Source of the DNA: Virgifigura sp964551315
GTDB taxonomy: Bacteria > Pseudomonadota > Alphaproteobacteria > Dongiales > Dongiaceae
NCBI GenBank assembly: GCA_964551315.1
Contig: CAZKCM010000017.1
Location: 1 to 64,000, forward strand
DNA length: 64,000 nt
Direction: 5' to 3'
Shown: in pieces, positions 8,566 to 17,371 of the stretch
Layout of the letters: every line of letters begins with the position of its first letter
Position numbering within the stretch: the first letter of the stretch is position 1
The notes under the pieces: generated by a model
What the model was told of the DNA's origin: nothing
The model's database searches: none
Seen by the model: the letters and a program-made list of their open reading frames with translations, nothing else
Translations under genes and position numbers: made by a program

Positions 8566-11500
8566 ATGCGGACGGGACGATCCGGGGAGTCGCAAGAGGG
8601 TCGTCGGACGCGCGGCCGTGGCGTGTTGGCGCTCGCCGCGGTCATGGCGGCACTGGCCGGCTGTGCCGCGTTGGAGGATGGGGATGCGAATCCGGCCTCG
8701 AGCATCGAATCGGTCGCGTACACGGCGCTTCCGCTCGGCCCCAATCTCGTGGACGAGACCTGTCGGGCGCAACCGGACCCGGCGGCGGCCGCGGCGGTCG
8801 ATGCCTTGCGCGCCTACAACATCTTCTGCGGCGAATGGGAACAGCCGAGCGGCCGGATCTACGAGGTGTCGGCGATCGGTGCTCCGACCGACTTGCTGCG
8901 CCAGTACACGGCCGGAAGCTGGTGGACCGAGTCGCTGGAGCTGCGGATGGATTGTACGCCCGGCGAGCCAACACAGGTTCTCGACGGCATCGGGGCAATC
9001 CTCCTGAACTGCAGGTTGCGCAACGGCGGCTGGCCCTATCTGGCGCTGGCGACGAGCACGGATGACTCGATCTACCTCGCGGACGGGATCCCCGCGATTC
9101 TGCCGCCGATGGAGCGGGCAATCGGCGGTCTCGCCGGCCGGATTGATCTTGAGTCGCCGCCGGCTACGAACCCGTCCGCCGCGCTGGAGCGCCTGGAAGC
9201 CCTGCTCGGCGGCCGATACTATGGAACCGGCGATCTCGAGACCTATCGCCGGCTGATGAGCGCGGGTCAGCATTACAACGGCCTGAAGCAGTTCGCCGAG
9301 GCGGAGGCGCGCTACCGCGAGGCGCTGGTGGTGCATCGGCGCGTGCTGCCGGAGGACGAGATCGGGCGCGCCGACGTCCTCATGCACCTCGCCCTCGAGC
9401 TCAGCAACCAGCAACGCTATGCCGAGGCGGCCGCCCTGTTCGACCGGGCCGAAGAGTTGCTCAAGGCGGGGGGCGGCGATCCCACCGACTATCCGCGCCT
9501 CGTCAGCTACCGCGCGCTGCACCAGGCGAATCAGCGGCAATACGACGACGCGCTCGACCTCGCCGCTCAGGCAACGGCGATGCGGCGCGCGATTTCCGCC
9601 CGGCCGAGCGGCGCGGGCACCAACCTTGGACCGGTTTCCACCACGGGTCGGGTTGCGCTTGGTCCCGCTGCCGCAAACACGCAGGCCGGGCTTTCCGGCC
9701 TGGGCGCGCTTCTGGTCGGCGACGTGGTGCAGAGCCTTTATGTCGAGGCCGCGATGCTGTTCCGCCTCGGCCGGACGGCGGAGGCCGAGGCGAAGATCGA
9801 CGAGGCGCTGGGCACACTCGACCGGCTCTCGAACCCGCCGGACTGGTGGCGTCCCCAGCTCTATATTCTGCGGGCCCAGATCCTGGCGTCGCGCGGCGAA
9901 TACAACGCGGCGGAGCGGGTCTTACGCCAGAGCATCGCCGAGCAGCGCGAGGTCTTCACCGAATCGCGTGTCGAGGCGCGAGCCCATTTCGCCTTGGCCG
10001 GCCTCTATCGCGAGATGGGGCGACCCATCGATGCGCTGGCTTCGTTCGAGACGGCTTTCGATCTCGTCGAAGCCGGGGAGGGCAGCCTCCAATACGAGAC
10101 GGTCTTTCCCTATTTCGAGACCGCGATGGCGGAGATCGAGCGGCAGCCCGCGCGGCGGGCGGAACTTTCGGCCGCGATGTTCCGGGCCGCGCAGCTCGTC
10201 CGCGGCACGGTTACCTCCAAGACGGTCGCGCGCGTCGCCGCGCGACTCTCGACGCGGGATCCGGAGGTGGCCGCGGTGACCCGGGCGCTGCAGGAGGCAC
10301 AGATCGAGCGCAGCCGGGCGGCGCGCGCCCTGGACCGGGCCGAAGGCCGGCCGGACGTTCCCGCCGCCGAGCTGGACGCGCTCCGGCAACGCCTGTCGGT
10401 GGCGGCGGAGCGGGTCAGGGAACTCGAGCCGCGCGTGCAGGCGGCGCATGCGAGCTACAACATGCAGCTCGACCCGCCGAAGGACGCCGCGGCGGTTATC
10501 GAAGCGCTCAGGCCGAACGAGGCCCTCGTTCATGTCTTGCTCGGCGAGCCGAAGAGCTTCGTGTTCCTGGTGCGAACGGACGGCGTTTCCGCCTATCCGA
10601 TCGACCTGACCAAGGCGGCGGCGGCCGAGATCGTCGAATCGCTGCGGGCGCCATTCGACGAGATCGAATACCTGCCGGAATTCGACGTGGTGGAGGCGCA
10701 TCGCCTTTATCGGATGATCTTCGGCCCGCTGGAGGCGGAGCTCGCGGGCATCGATCATTTGATCACCGTACCCACGGGGCCGCTGCTGAGTCTTCCGTTC
10801 GGTGTGCTCGTCACCGAGGCGACGCCGCCGGTGCGGAACTACGACTACACCAAGGTGCCTTGGCTGGCGGAACGCTATGCGATCACCGTGGCGACCTCCG
10901 CGGGCAACTTCGCCGACCTGCGGCGCAAGGTTCAGCCGTCGCTGGCGCCGCGGCCCTTCATCGGCTTTGGGGATTTTATCCCGATCGGTGATGCGGCACT
11001 GGTGGCCGAGGACGGCGAGCTTTCCGACGAGTGCCGGGCCGACCTGCAGATGATCGCTCAGGCGCCGCCCCTGCCCGAGACGGCGGTGGAAGTCCGGTCC
11101 ATTGCGGGCGCGCTCGGCGCCGGTCCGGACGGCGTCGTCCTCAAGGGCGACTTCAACGAGGCGACTCTTCGGAAGAGCGCGCTCGACCGGTACCGCATCG
11201 TCTATCTGGCGACGCACGCGCTGCTGCCGGGAGAACTCGACTGCTGGTCGGAGCCGGCGATGCTGCTGTCACGACCGGCTGCCGAATCGGAGCCGGGCGA
11301 GGGCGTGCAGGCGGACGGTCTGCTTCGGTCCAGCGAGATCGAGGAGCTGAGGCTGGACGGCGCCGAGCTCGTCGTTCTCTCCGGCTGCAACACAGGCGGC
11401 AGCGACGGCAGCGGCGAAAGCCTCACCGGCCTCGCCCGGGCCTTCATTCAGGCCGGCGCGCGTTCGCTCCTCGCGAGCCATTGGGTGGCCGACAGCGAGC

Positions 11501-11691
11501 AGACCGTCGCGCTCATGGTCGGTGTCTTTACCCGGCTCGCGGACGGCCGCGCGGCGACGGTCGCCGAAGCGCTGCGGCTCAGCGAGACTGCGTTGATGAA
11601 GGACGCCTACAGCTCACACCCCTACTACTGGGGGCTGTTCACGGTCGTCGGGGATGGCGGGCGTCGACTGACCCTGCAGGCGGAAGGCTGA
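8566..11691 (+). CDS. TPR-CHAT putative cysteine protease lipoprotein, 1041 aa
   Basis: CHAT domains are caspase-like peptidases. Residues 1-33 form a lipoprotein signal with lipobox LAGC (Cys33), so the protein is probably anchored in an envelope membrane. TPR-like helical repeats occupy roughly 220-560 and a coiled-coil stretch about 560-620. The C-terminal CHAT domain has the His/Cys dyad intact: His884 in YLATHALLPGE and Cys941 in VVLSGCNTGG. The ATG at 8566 follows AAGGAGG. The gene starts 12 bases after tpsA stops, so it is co-transcribed with the two-partner secretion pair. Cleavage of the filamentous protein or of a sensed partner is an inference. No cleavage site can be read from sequence. 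Confidence 0.88.
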   Translation: MRTGRSGESQEGRRTRGRGVLALAAVMAALAGCAALEDGDANPASSIESVAYTALPLGPNLVDETCRAQPDPAAAAAVDALRAYNIFCGEWEQPSGRIYEVSAIGAPTDLLRQYTAGSWWTESLELRMDCTPGEPTQVLDGIGAILLNCRLRNGGWPYLALATSTDDSIYLADGIPAILPPMERAIGGLAGRIDLESPPATNPSAALERLEALLGGRYYGTGDLETYRRLMSAGQHYNGLKQFAEAEARYREALVVHRRVLPEDEIGRADVLMHLALELSNQQRYAEAAALFDRAEELLKAGGGDPTDYPRLVSYRALHQANQRQYDDALDLAAQATAMRRAISARPSGAGTNLGPVSTTGRVALGPAAANTQAGLSGLGALLVGDVVQSLYVEAAMLFRLGRTAEAEAKIDEALGTLDRLSNPPDWWRPQLYILRAQILASRGEYNAAERVLRQSIAEQREVFTESRVEARAHFALAGLYREMGRPIDALASFETAFDLVEAGEGSLQYETVFPYFETAMAEIERQPARRAELSAAMFRAAQLVRGTVTSKTVARVAARLSTRDPEVAAVTRALQEAQIERSRAARALDRAEGRPDVPAAELDALRQRLSVAAERVRELEPRVQAAHASYNMQLDPPKDAAAVIEALRPNEALVHVLLGEPKSFVFLVRTDGVSAYPIDLTKAAAAEIVESLRAPFDEIEYLPEFDVVEAHRLYRMIFGPLEAELAGIDHLITVPTGPLLSLPFGVLVTEATPPVRNYDYTKVPWLAERYAITVATSAGNFADLRRKVQPSLAPRPFIGFGDFIPIGDAALVAEDGELSDECRADLQMIAQAPPLPETAVEVRSIAGALGAGPDGVVLKGDFNEATLRKSALDRYRIVYLATHALLPGELDCWSEPAMLLSRPAAESEPGEGVQADGLLRSSEIEELRLDGAELVVLSGCNTGGSDGSGESLTGLARAFIQAGARSLLASHWVADSEQTVALMVGVFTRLADGRAATVAEALRLSETALMKDAYSSHPYYWGLFTVVGDGGRRLTLQAEG

Positions 11692-11762
11692 GGCGGCCGG
11701 ACCGGAGAGCCTGGGATCCGGCGAAGGCAGTCCGGCGTGACCCTTGCGCGCCGAGATCCGGC

Positions 11763-12329
11763 TCAGGAGCCCAGGTTCGTCACCTCGACGCGGCGGTTTA
11801 TGGCGGCTTCGGGATTGTCCGGGTCGAGCAGTTTGCTCTCGCCCAGCCCGTAGGTCTCCAGGCGCTCGCCGTCGATGCCGAACCGGGCGATGAGGTAGTT
11901 CCGGACGGCCTCCGCCCGCGCCCGGGACAGCTTCATGTTGTAGGCCTCGTCGCCGACCGCGTCGGTATGGCCAACGATGCTGAACCGATAGGGCGACAGG
12001 CGGTCCGACAGGAGCGCCGTCCCGACATTGTCGAGAACCATCTTCGCCTCCGGGGTCAGCCTCGCGGAGCCGAACTCGAACTCGATCCTGAAGTCCATCG
12101 AGGGCCTCTCTGCCGGCGCCGCCTCGACGGAAAGGCCGCGGGTCTTTCCCTTCCTCCGCAGGCCGTCCACCTCCTCGGCGCCTGGCGGGAGCTCCAAGGC
12201 CTTGATGATCTCCTCCGTCGATTGTGCGACCTGTAGATACTCAGTACCGACCGCCTCTTGCGGTGCAACGGCAAAGACGACGGACGCAAGAACGGCCGAA
12301 CCAAGCGCTGTTCCAATCCGCTTGATCAT
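11763..12329 (-). CDS. OmpA-family peptidoglycan-binding protein, 188 aa
   Basis: A periplasmic or outer-membrane-associated protein. An N-terminal signal peptide is present (cleavage near AVAPQEA). A short linker leads to a C-terminal OmpA domain at about 65-188 with the classic GHTDAVGDEAYNMKLSRARA stretch. The Asp and Arg of that stretch bind diaminopimelate of peptidoglycan, and NRRVEV lies near the end. The ATG at 12329 follows GGGGGAAACC. It is convergent with the CHAT gene and lies 185 bases downstream of the kinase gene on the same strand, so it may have its own promoter. There is no beta-barrel, so it is a stand-alone OmpA domain, not a porin. Confidence 0.88.
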   Translation of the reverse strand: MIKRIGTALGSAVLASVVFAVAPQEAVGTEYLQVAQSTEEIIKALELPPGAEEVDGLRRKGKTRGLSVEAAPAERPSMDFRIEFEFGSARLTPEAKMVLDNVGTALLSDRLSPYRFSIVGHTDAVGDEAYNMKLSRARAEAVRNYLIARFGIDGERLETYGLGESKLLDPDNPEAAINRRVEVTNLGS

Positions 12330-12514
12330 GGTTTCCCCCGATAACACCGCTGCTCTCGCCCTTTTAAGCTTAACCGAGCCGCCTGCGGCTGCACAAGATG
12401 CCGCCGATACTCACGGAGCAGATCGACGACAACGCCGATTCAGCCAGCCGCGAAATAAACCGGGGGCATTGTGCTTCGGAGGGACAACGGGCTCGCTGGG
12501 TCGTGGGCCTCGGA
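12330..12514. other. Intergenic region between kinase and ompA-like genes
   Basis: This 185-base stretch contains a 10-bp palindrome TTAAGCTTAA at 12364-12373 and a short GC hairpin at 12377-12390 (AGCCGC/GCGGCT) without a T-tract. The palindrome lies about 35 bases upstream of the ompA-like start on that strand and could be an operator or promoter element. No gene is supported. Confidence 0.3.
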
Positions 12515-13933
12515 TCAGACCCTCGGCCGCTTGCGCAGGAACGCGGCGCGCTCTTCCTCGTCGGTAATGTGCTTGGCAAGACGCTCGTAAAGATCGTCGA
12601 GGGACCGCGCCTGTCCGGCCGCCTTCTTGACCAGGACCTTGGCGATGGGGCCGATGTGGAAGGTGAGCGCCGCTTCCGCCGCCTCGATCGCCGCCGGCGG
12701 CAATGGTGCGCCGGACGTCGCAGTAGGCCCTCGGCGCGATCCCGAGCCGCCGGCGCCCGGGAATGACCCCGACGCGCTGGACCCGGCACTTTGACGCAAT
12801 CCCCTTCTCAAGAATTGACTTCGACCTGCCGCGTCGGGAATCTTCCGCGCCAGGGTCTCGTACAACTCGGCGACGTCCTGCGCCTTCTCGGCCGCGTTCT
12901 TCACCAGGATCTTTGCCAGCGGTCCGACATGATAGGCGAGGTCGCGCTCGACGTTCTGCAGGAACTGCGCATCCCATCCGCTCCACGGGCCCGCGGCGTT
13001 TCGGCTAGCGGCATCTTGGCCGGTGGCATCCGGCCCGGTCGGGAGCTGACTTGGTCTCACGACGGTCTGGTCACTATAGGCCGGCTGCGCCTCGGCACTC
13101 TCTCCCGCGAACGCCGCCTTCAGCGCGTCGGCGAACGCCTGGGCCGAGGCGTAGCGTTCTTCGGGCTGCTTCGCCAGAGCCCGGCGCACCACTGCGTTTA
13201 CGCCCGGCGGTACGGTTGCATTGAGCTCCCCGATCTCGCGTGGCTCGTGGTTCAGCAGCTTGTACATCACCTCCGTCGCGTGCTTTCCCGGGAACGGCTT
13301 CTCGCCGGTCAGCAGCTCGTAGAGGATCACACCGGTCGAGAACAGGTCGGTCCGGTGGTCCACCTGCTCGCCTTTGCACTGCTCTGGAGACATATAGCTC
13401 GGCGTACCGATAATCGAGCCGTGCTGCGTCAGTCCCGTGGTGTTCAGCCGGGCGACGCCGAAATCCGCAACCTTGACCCGTCCGCCTTCCAGCAGGATCA
13501 CGTTGGCCGGCTTGATGTCCCTGTGAACGATCCCGAGTCCGTGGGCGTAACCCAGCGCGTCCAGGACCTGAAGGAGGACGAACAGAGCTTCCTTCGGCGC
13601 CAGCCGTATGCCCTGACGCAGGAAATGGTCGAGCGGCCGACCCTTGACGTACTCCATCACGATGAAGGAGGTGCCGTCGCTTTCCGAGTAGTCGTACACG
13701 GCGACGATGTTCGGGTGCATGCATCGGCCGGCAGCCTGGGCCTCGCGGCGGAAGCGGTCGAGATACTCGCTTCCGGCTTCGCCATCGAGCAGATCGTTGC
13801 GCACGACCTTGATGGCGACGACACGGTCGATCGCGGGATCGTAGCCCTTGTAGACGATGCCCATCGCGCCCCGCCCAAGCACGTCGTCGAGGCGATAGCG
13901 GCCGAGCATCCGTGGCAGGTCGCATTCGCTCAT
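12515..13933 (-). CDS. Soluble Ser/Thr protein kinase with duplicated C-terminal helical motif, 472 aa
   Basis: A Hanks-type kinase. The Gly-loop LGRGAMG is at 19-25, ATP-binding Lys42 in AIKVV, catalytic Asp139 in HRDIKPAN, DFG at 157-159 and the SPE motif at 182-184. The kinase domain ends near 275. No membrane helix follows, so it should be cytoplasmic. After a low-complexity linker come two copies of one motif, at about 324-377 (YHVGPLAKILVKNAA, then a DLYETLA-like helix) and 420-467 (FHIGPIAKVLVKKAA, then DDLYERLA). I recall similar segments at the C-termini of other bacterial signalling proteins, but their role is not known to me. It lies 34 bases downstream of the haem-motif sensor gene, in one operon. 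Confidence 0.9.
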   Translation of the reverse strand: MSECDLPRMLGRYRLDDVLGRGAMGIVYKGYDPAIDRVVAIKVVRNDLLDGEAGSEYLDRFRREAQAAGRCMHPNIVAVYDYSESDGTSFIVMEYVKGRPLDHFLRQGIRLAPKEALFVLLQVLDALGYAHGLGIVHRDIKPANVILLEGGRVKVADFGVARLNTTGLTQHGSIIGTPSYMSPEQCKGEQVDHRTDLFSTGVILYELLTGEKPFPGKHATEVMYKLLNHEPREIGELNATVPPGVNAVVRRALAKQPEERYASAQAFADALKAAFAGESAEAQPAYSDQTVVRPSQLPTGPDATGQDAASRNAAGPWSGWDAQFLQNVERDLAYHVGPLAKILVKNAAEKAQDVAELYETLARKIPDAAGRSQFLRRGLRQSAGSSASGSFPGAGGSGSRRGPTATSGAPLPPAAIEAAEAALTFHIGPIAKVLVKKAAGQARSLDDLYERLAKHITDEEERAAFLRKRPRV

Positions 13934-13967
13934 CGGGGCGAGTCCCGTCAGGCGTTGATGCCGGGCG

Positions 13968-14840
13968 TCATTCGGTCAGCATCTGCATGGCGCTTTCCAG
14001 GCTGCGCCGCATCCGGTTGAAGGAGGCGGACAGCGAGGCGATCTCGTCGTTTCCGCGCCGTTCGTATTCCTCGACGTTGAGGTCTCCCATGCTCACCGCA
14101 CTGGCAATCGCCGAGATCTTCCGGACCGGTTTGATGATGACGTAGTGCAGCAAGATGTTGAGGAGAATCATGACGAGGACGAAGACGCCGCTCAGCATGG
14201 CCATGAAGATGACGAAGGTGTTCCAGGCCCTGTCCAGGGGCACCGACATGGGCACGGAGACGATCTGTGCGCCAATGATCTCGTTCATCTGCCAGCCGAA
14301 TCCATTCGCTGATCCATAGAGCGCGATCATCGTCGGGGGTGCCGCAGCGGGGGTGCTGTGGCAGGCGAGGCATGCCTCGCTCTTGACCTGAAGGGGGTGC
14401 GCAAGGACGAGCGAGCGTCCCGTCGGCGTCTCTCGCTCGACGATCAACTCCGTATGGTTGGGATTGTTGCGGAACTCGTTGATGATGTCGGCCTCCCAGT
14501 CGGAGGCCCGATCCGCGGGATTCGTCGGGTTAAGGGCCGCTTCCTTGTAGATGAAGTCGGGGAACTCCTCCTGCAGCGCCCGGAAATTGGTCTGCGCCGC
14601 GAAGGACGGCACGGAGTGCGGCAGGAACTGCGTCTCCATATGGACGTCGATCAGCGGCCGGATTTCCTGGGCGGTGTAGTCGCGGATTGCGCGCGCGCTC
14701 TCCATCATGATGCGCGCGTTCTGGATCACCTCTTCCCGGGCGTTCTTCTGGACGAAGCGGTAGGAGAGGGCGCCGGCCAAGGCCAAGCCGATTGCGAAGG
14801 CGACGACGACCACTAGGTTGAACTTGGCTTTCAGCCCCAT
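13968..14840 (-). CDS. Membrane sensor with DUF3365-type periplasmic domain, haem-c motif and HAMP, 290 aa
   Basis: A first membrane helix at about 8-27 is followed by a periplasmic domain resembling the Tll0287-like (DUF3365) family. This ends in a c-type haem site, Cys157-x-x-Cys160-His161 (CLACH). A second membrane helix at 206-233 leads to a HAMP-like linker (IIKPVRKISAIASAVSMGDL) and a short coiled tail. There is no kinase, cyclase or methyl-accepting domain, so output probably passes to a partner; the kinase encoded next is the obvious candidate. The ATG at 14840 follows a GGAG. Redox or gas sensing through covalent haem is inferred from family knowledge and the motif. Confidence 0.82.
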   Translation of the reverse strand: MGLKAKFNLVVVVAFAIGLALAGALSYRFVQKNAREEVIQNARIMMESARAIRDYTAQEIRPLIDVHMETQFLPHSVPSFAAQTNFRALQEEFPDFIYKEAALNPTNPADRASDWEADIINEFRNNPNHTELIVERETPTGRSLVLAHPLQVKSEACLACHSTPAAAPPTMIALYGSANGFGWQMNEIIGAQIVSVPMSVPLDRAWNTFVIFMAMLSGVFVLVMILLNILLHYVIIKPVRKISAIASAVSMGDLNVEEYERRGNDEIASLSASFNRMRRSLESAMQMLTE

Positions 14841-14918
14841 TTCATCTCCGTCCCTCAAACATGAACATGCGGCCCCATCCGCAGTCATACGGCGGCGTCC
14901 CGCGCCGAGCGGCGTGCC

Positions 14919-16391
14919 TCATCGGAGCTGGCGTTGCCGCGGGATCACAGGCGCAGCAGGATCGGGCAGCGTCGTTTCATTTGCGTTAACATTCGGTTTC
15001 TCTGCATCGGCATCGACCGTACGGGGCTGGGGCTCGGGCCTCAGCAGCCTGTGGAGCTGTGCGGTGCTGAGCCAGCCCGTCACCGACGCGCCGGTCGCCT
15101 CCTGGAAGGCGCGAATGGCCTTGCGGGTGGCTGGGCCGAAGATCCCGTCGATTTCGGCGTCGTAGTACCCCCGGTCCGCCAGGGCCGCCTGGATGCGGCG
15201 CTTGTCCTCGCGGCTGAGGGCGTCTTCGATCGTCTGCAGCACCGTCCTTTCACGCGATGCCGGCGATTCGACGGTCGCATCCTGGACTGGATCGGCCATC
15301 GACATTTCGGCTGGCCCTTCCACCGGCTCGTCCGTCGGCACTTCGGTCGCCGGCTGGACCACCGCCGCCATTGCGGCGTCGGCGGGCAGGTTGGCGACGT
15401 CCGCCGACGTCTCCGACGCCGGCGCTTGCACGGGGGCCTCGACGACCACGGTCGCGGCGGGATCGCCGGACGGGTCGGCCGCCGGTTCGGCCGGTTCCGG
15501 CGATTCCGCGGGAACCATCGGCTGGGTCGAGGCCACCGGTGCTTCGGGTTCCGGCGCCGGTGCGCGAAGAAACAGTTCGCCCGTCTGCGCGGCGGATATC
15601 CATGGTACCTGCCGGCCGTCCGTTGCCGTCTCCACACGTGCCGGGAGCCTCTGGAGGAGTCGCGAGACCTCGACCACCGGCTCGGCGAGCAGCGCCGTCA
15701 GCGCGTCCGCGAAGGCCCCGTTCGCGACTTCATCCTCGATCGCGACCCGGCCCGGTGCCGCAGCATGAACGATGATGGTTCCGGCCGAGTTCGCGATCAT
15801 CTCGGCAAGCCCCGGCTCGATCGATTTCGACGCCTCGACGAACCGGTTGCGGCGGGACGCGTCGAGCAGGAGCAGCTTCAGGGCTGCGCCGGACTCCTCC
15901 ATCGCGCCGAGCACCGTGTCGACGAGGACGCCTTCGGTCAGGACGGAGAAATCGCTCCGCGGATTGGCGGTGACCGGCAGCAGGAAGTTTCGGTTCTGAA
16001 ACTGGACGCCGTGGCCCGCATAGTAAAACACGGCTATCGCCCCTGGGCTCAGGCGCGCGGTGAAGCGTTGAAGCGCGGCGCCCATCTCGCCACGGCTGCC
16101 GTCGAGCAGCGTGACGACGTCGAAGCCGAGGCCGCGCAGGGCACCGGCCACGGCTTGCGCGTCCTCCGCGGCGCTCGGAATCGGCTCGAGGTTCTGATAG
16201 CGGCTGTTTCCGATGACCATCGCCACGCGCTCGCCGCTGGCCGTGGCGGCCAAGGCCGACGGGCCGAAAGGGCTGGAAAAAAGCAGGGCAAGGAGGGCAG
16301 GCAACAGCAGGGCTGCCGTCGCTCCGCCGCGCGAGGCGGCAGGACGCGATCGGCAGGCCGATTTCAAGCGCGCGAACGAATACTTCCCCAT
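14919..16391 (-). CDS. Caspase-like (peptidase C14) protein with Cys-to-Ser active site and peptidoglycan-binding domain, 490 aa
   Basis: A signal sequence covers about residues 25-49. A caspase-fold domain starts with RVAMVIGNSRYQN and keeps the catalytic histidine (His127, FYYAGHG). The catalytic cysteine of the usual DAC-R-x-N motif is replaced: the residues are Asp177-Ala-Ser179-Arg, encoded by TCC. Prolonged Pro/Ala/Glu-rich sequence (about 280-400) separates this from a C-terminal PG_binding_1 domain (IDGIFGPATRKAIRAFQ). The protein is probably an exported, wall-bound pseudo-protease. It is upstream of the haem sensor and kinase genes on the same strand, with 78 bases between, so it may lead that operon. 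Confidence 0.86.
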   Translation of the reverse strand: MGKYSFARLKSACRSRPAASRGGATAALLLPALLALLFSSPFGPSALAATASGERVAMVIGNSRYQNLEPIPSAAEDAQAVAGALRGLGFDVVTLLDGSRGEMGAALQRFTARLSPGAIAVFYYAGHGVQFQNRNFLLPVTANPRSDFSVLTEGVLVDTVLGAMEESGAALKLLLLDASRRNRFVEASKSIEPGLAEMIANSAGTIIVHAAAPGRVAIEDEVANGAFADALTALLAEPVVEVSRLLQRLPARVETATDGRQVPWISAAQTGELFLRAPAPEPEAPVASTQPMVPAESPEPAEPAADPSGDPAATVVVEAPVQAPASETSADVANLPADAAMAAVVQPATEVPTDEPVEGPAEMSMADPVQDATVESPASRERTVLQTIEDALSREDKRRIQAALADRGYYDAEIDGIFGPATRKAIRAFQEATGASVTGWLSTAQLHRLLRPEPQPRTVDADAEKPNVNANETTLPDPAAPVIPRQRQLR

Positions 16392-16742
16392 CGCCGGCTC
16401 TACTGCCCTATCCCAGCAAAGGATTCAATCCCGCCACCTCCCGGCGGCAGACGCGATCCAGAGGCAGGGCCGACCCCGGTCTGGAAGTGCGTACCCTATG
16501 GCACGTCGATACCCCAGTTCTCGCCCCTCCGACGCCAAGTCCGACAGACACCATACAGATCGATGGCTCCCTGTCCAAAGCCTATTGTTTCGATCGTCTA
16601 GCAAGGCACATCTTCGTACTTGGCTGATACCGACCTATAGCTAAGACCGCGAATAATGATGCAGCCGGCATATCGCCTTACGCTAGTATTCATCAACAGG
16701 TTCGGCACGGCGGATCGGCCTCGGTGACAAGGGGGAGCGGCT
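16392..16742. promoter_or_regulatory. Divergent intergenic region, 351 bases
   Basis: This lies between the caspase-like gene (leftward) and the orphan gene at 16743 (rightward), so it must carry promoters for both. The right half (about 16615-16700) is richer in A/T than flanking DNA. No tRNA, repeat or small gene with a credible start was found, and no clear promoter hexamers can be called by eye. Confidence 0.4.
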
Positions 16743-17336
16743 ATGGGCATGGGGCAAAGGCTGAACGTCCTGGAGGCGATTCTCGATCGGCTCTGGGTCA
16801 AGATCTCGCAGAGCAGCTTCGACCTGATGGCGAAAGGCAGCGCCCCTAAGCCGACCGATGCCAAGTATCACGATTTCTGGCGGGAGGTGTCAGGCTATCT
16901 GGCGCAGCTGTCGGTGGTCATGCGGGAGCTCGACAGCTATGAGCACTTGCTCGACCATCGCGCCCGGATTGCCCGGTCCTGTCCCCGGGAGCTGAGGTTC
17001 CGCGCCAACCAGTCGGTCCGTGATCTGGGCGATCGGCGGCAGCAGGTCTACGAAAAGGCGGTGCGGGTCGAGGCTGCGCTTCGGGACCTCTATTTCCGCG
17101 GTCAGACGCCGACCACGAACGACATCATCAAGGCGATCGAGAAGCTGAGCAAGGAAATCGAGGCCGCCGCGGACGTCAAGACGATGATCGAACAGCTTCA
17201 GCAGCACCGGCCGCAGTTCGACGTCTTGACCCAGCAGCGGCCCACCGTTCAAAACGTCCCTTTCTCGTTCGTCATCATGCTGATCGTGCTCTATATCCGC
17301 AGCCGGTCGAAGCCCAAGTCGACGGATACGGATTGA
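16743..17336 (+). CDS. Unrecognised helical protein with C-terminal membrane anchor, 197 aa
   Basis: I do not recognise this family. The first 165 residues are charged and predicted helical, with heptad-like patterns around 35-110 and 120-155. One hydrophobic stretch near 172-186 (FSFVIMLIVLYI) precedes a Lys/Arg/Ser tail, suggesting a tail-anchored protein with its bulk in the cytoplasm. The ATG at 16743 follows GGGGGAGCGGCT, and a second ATG at 16749 is equally possible. It stands alone between divergent and convergent neighbours. Codon use looks normal for the region and third positions are GC-rich, which supports real coding. Confidence 0.7.
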   Translation: MGMGQRLNVLEAILDRLWVKISQSSFDLMAKGSAPKPTDAKYHDFWREVSGYLAQLSVVMRELDSYEHLLDHRARIARSCPRELRFRANQSVRDLGDRRQQVYEKAVRVEAALRDLYFRGQTPTTNDIIKAIEKLSKEIEAAADVKTMIEQLQQHRPQFDVLTQQRPTVQNVPFSFVIMLIVLYIRSRSKPKSTDTD

Positions 17337-17371
17337 GGCCGCTCGCCGTCATCGGGGCCTGTTCGGCGCTC

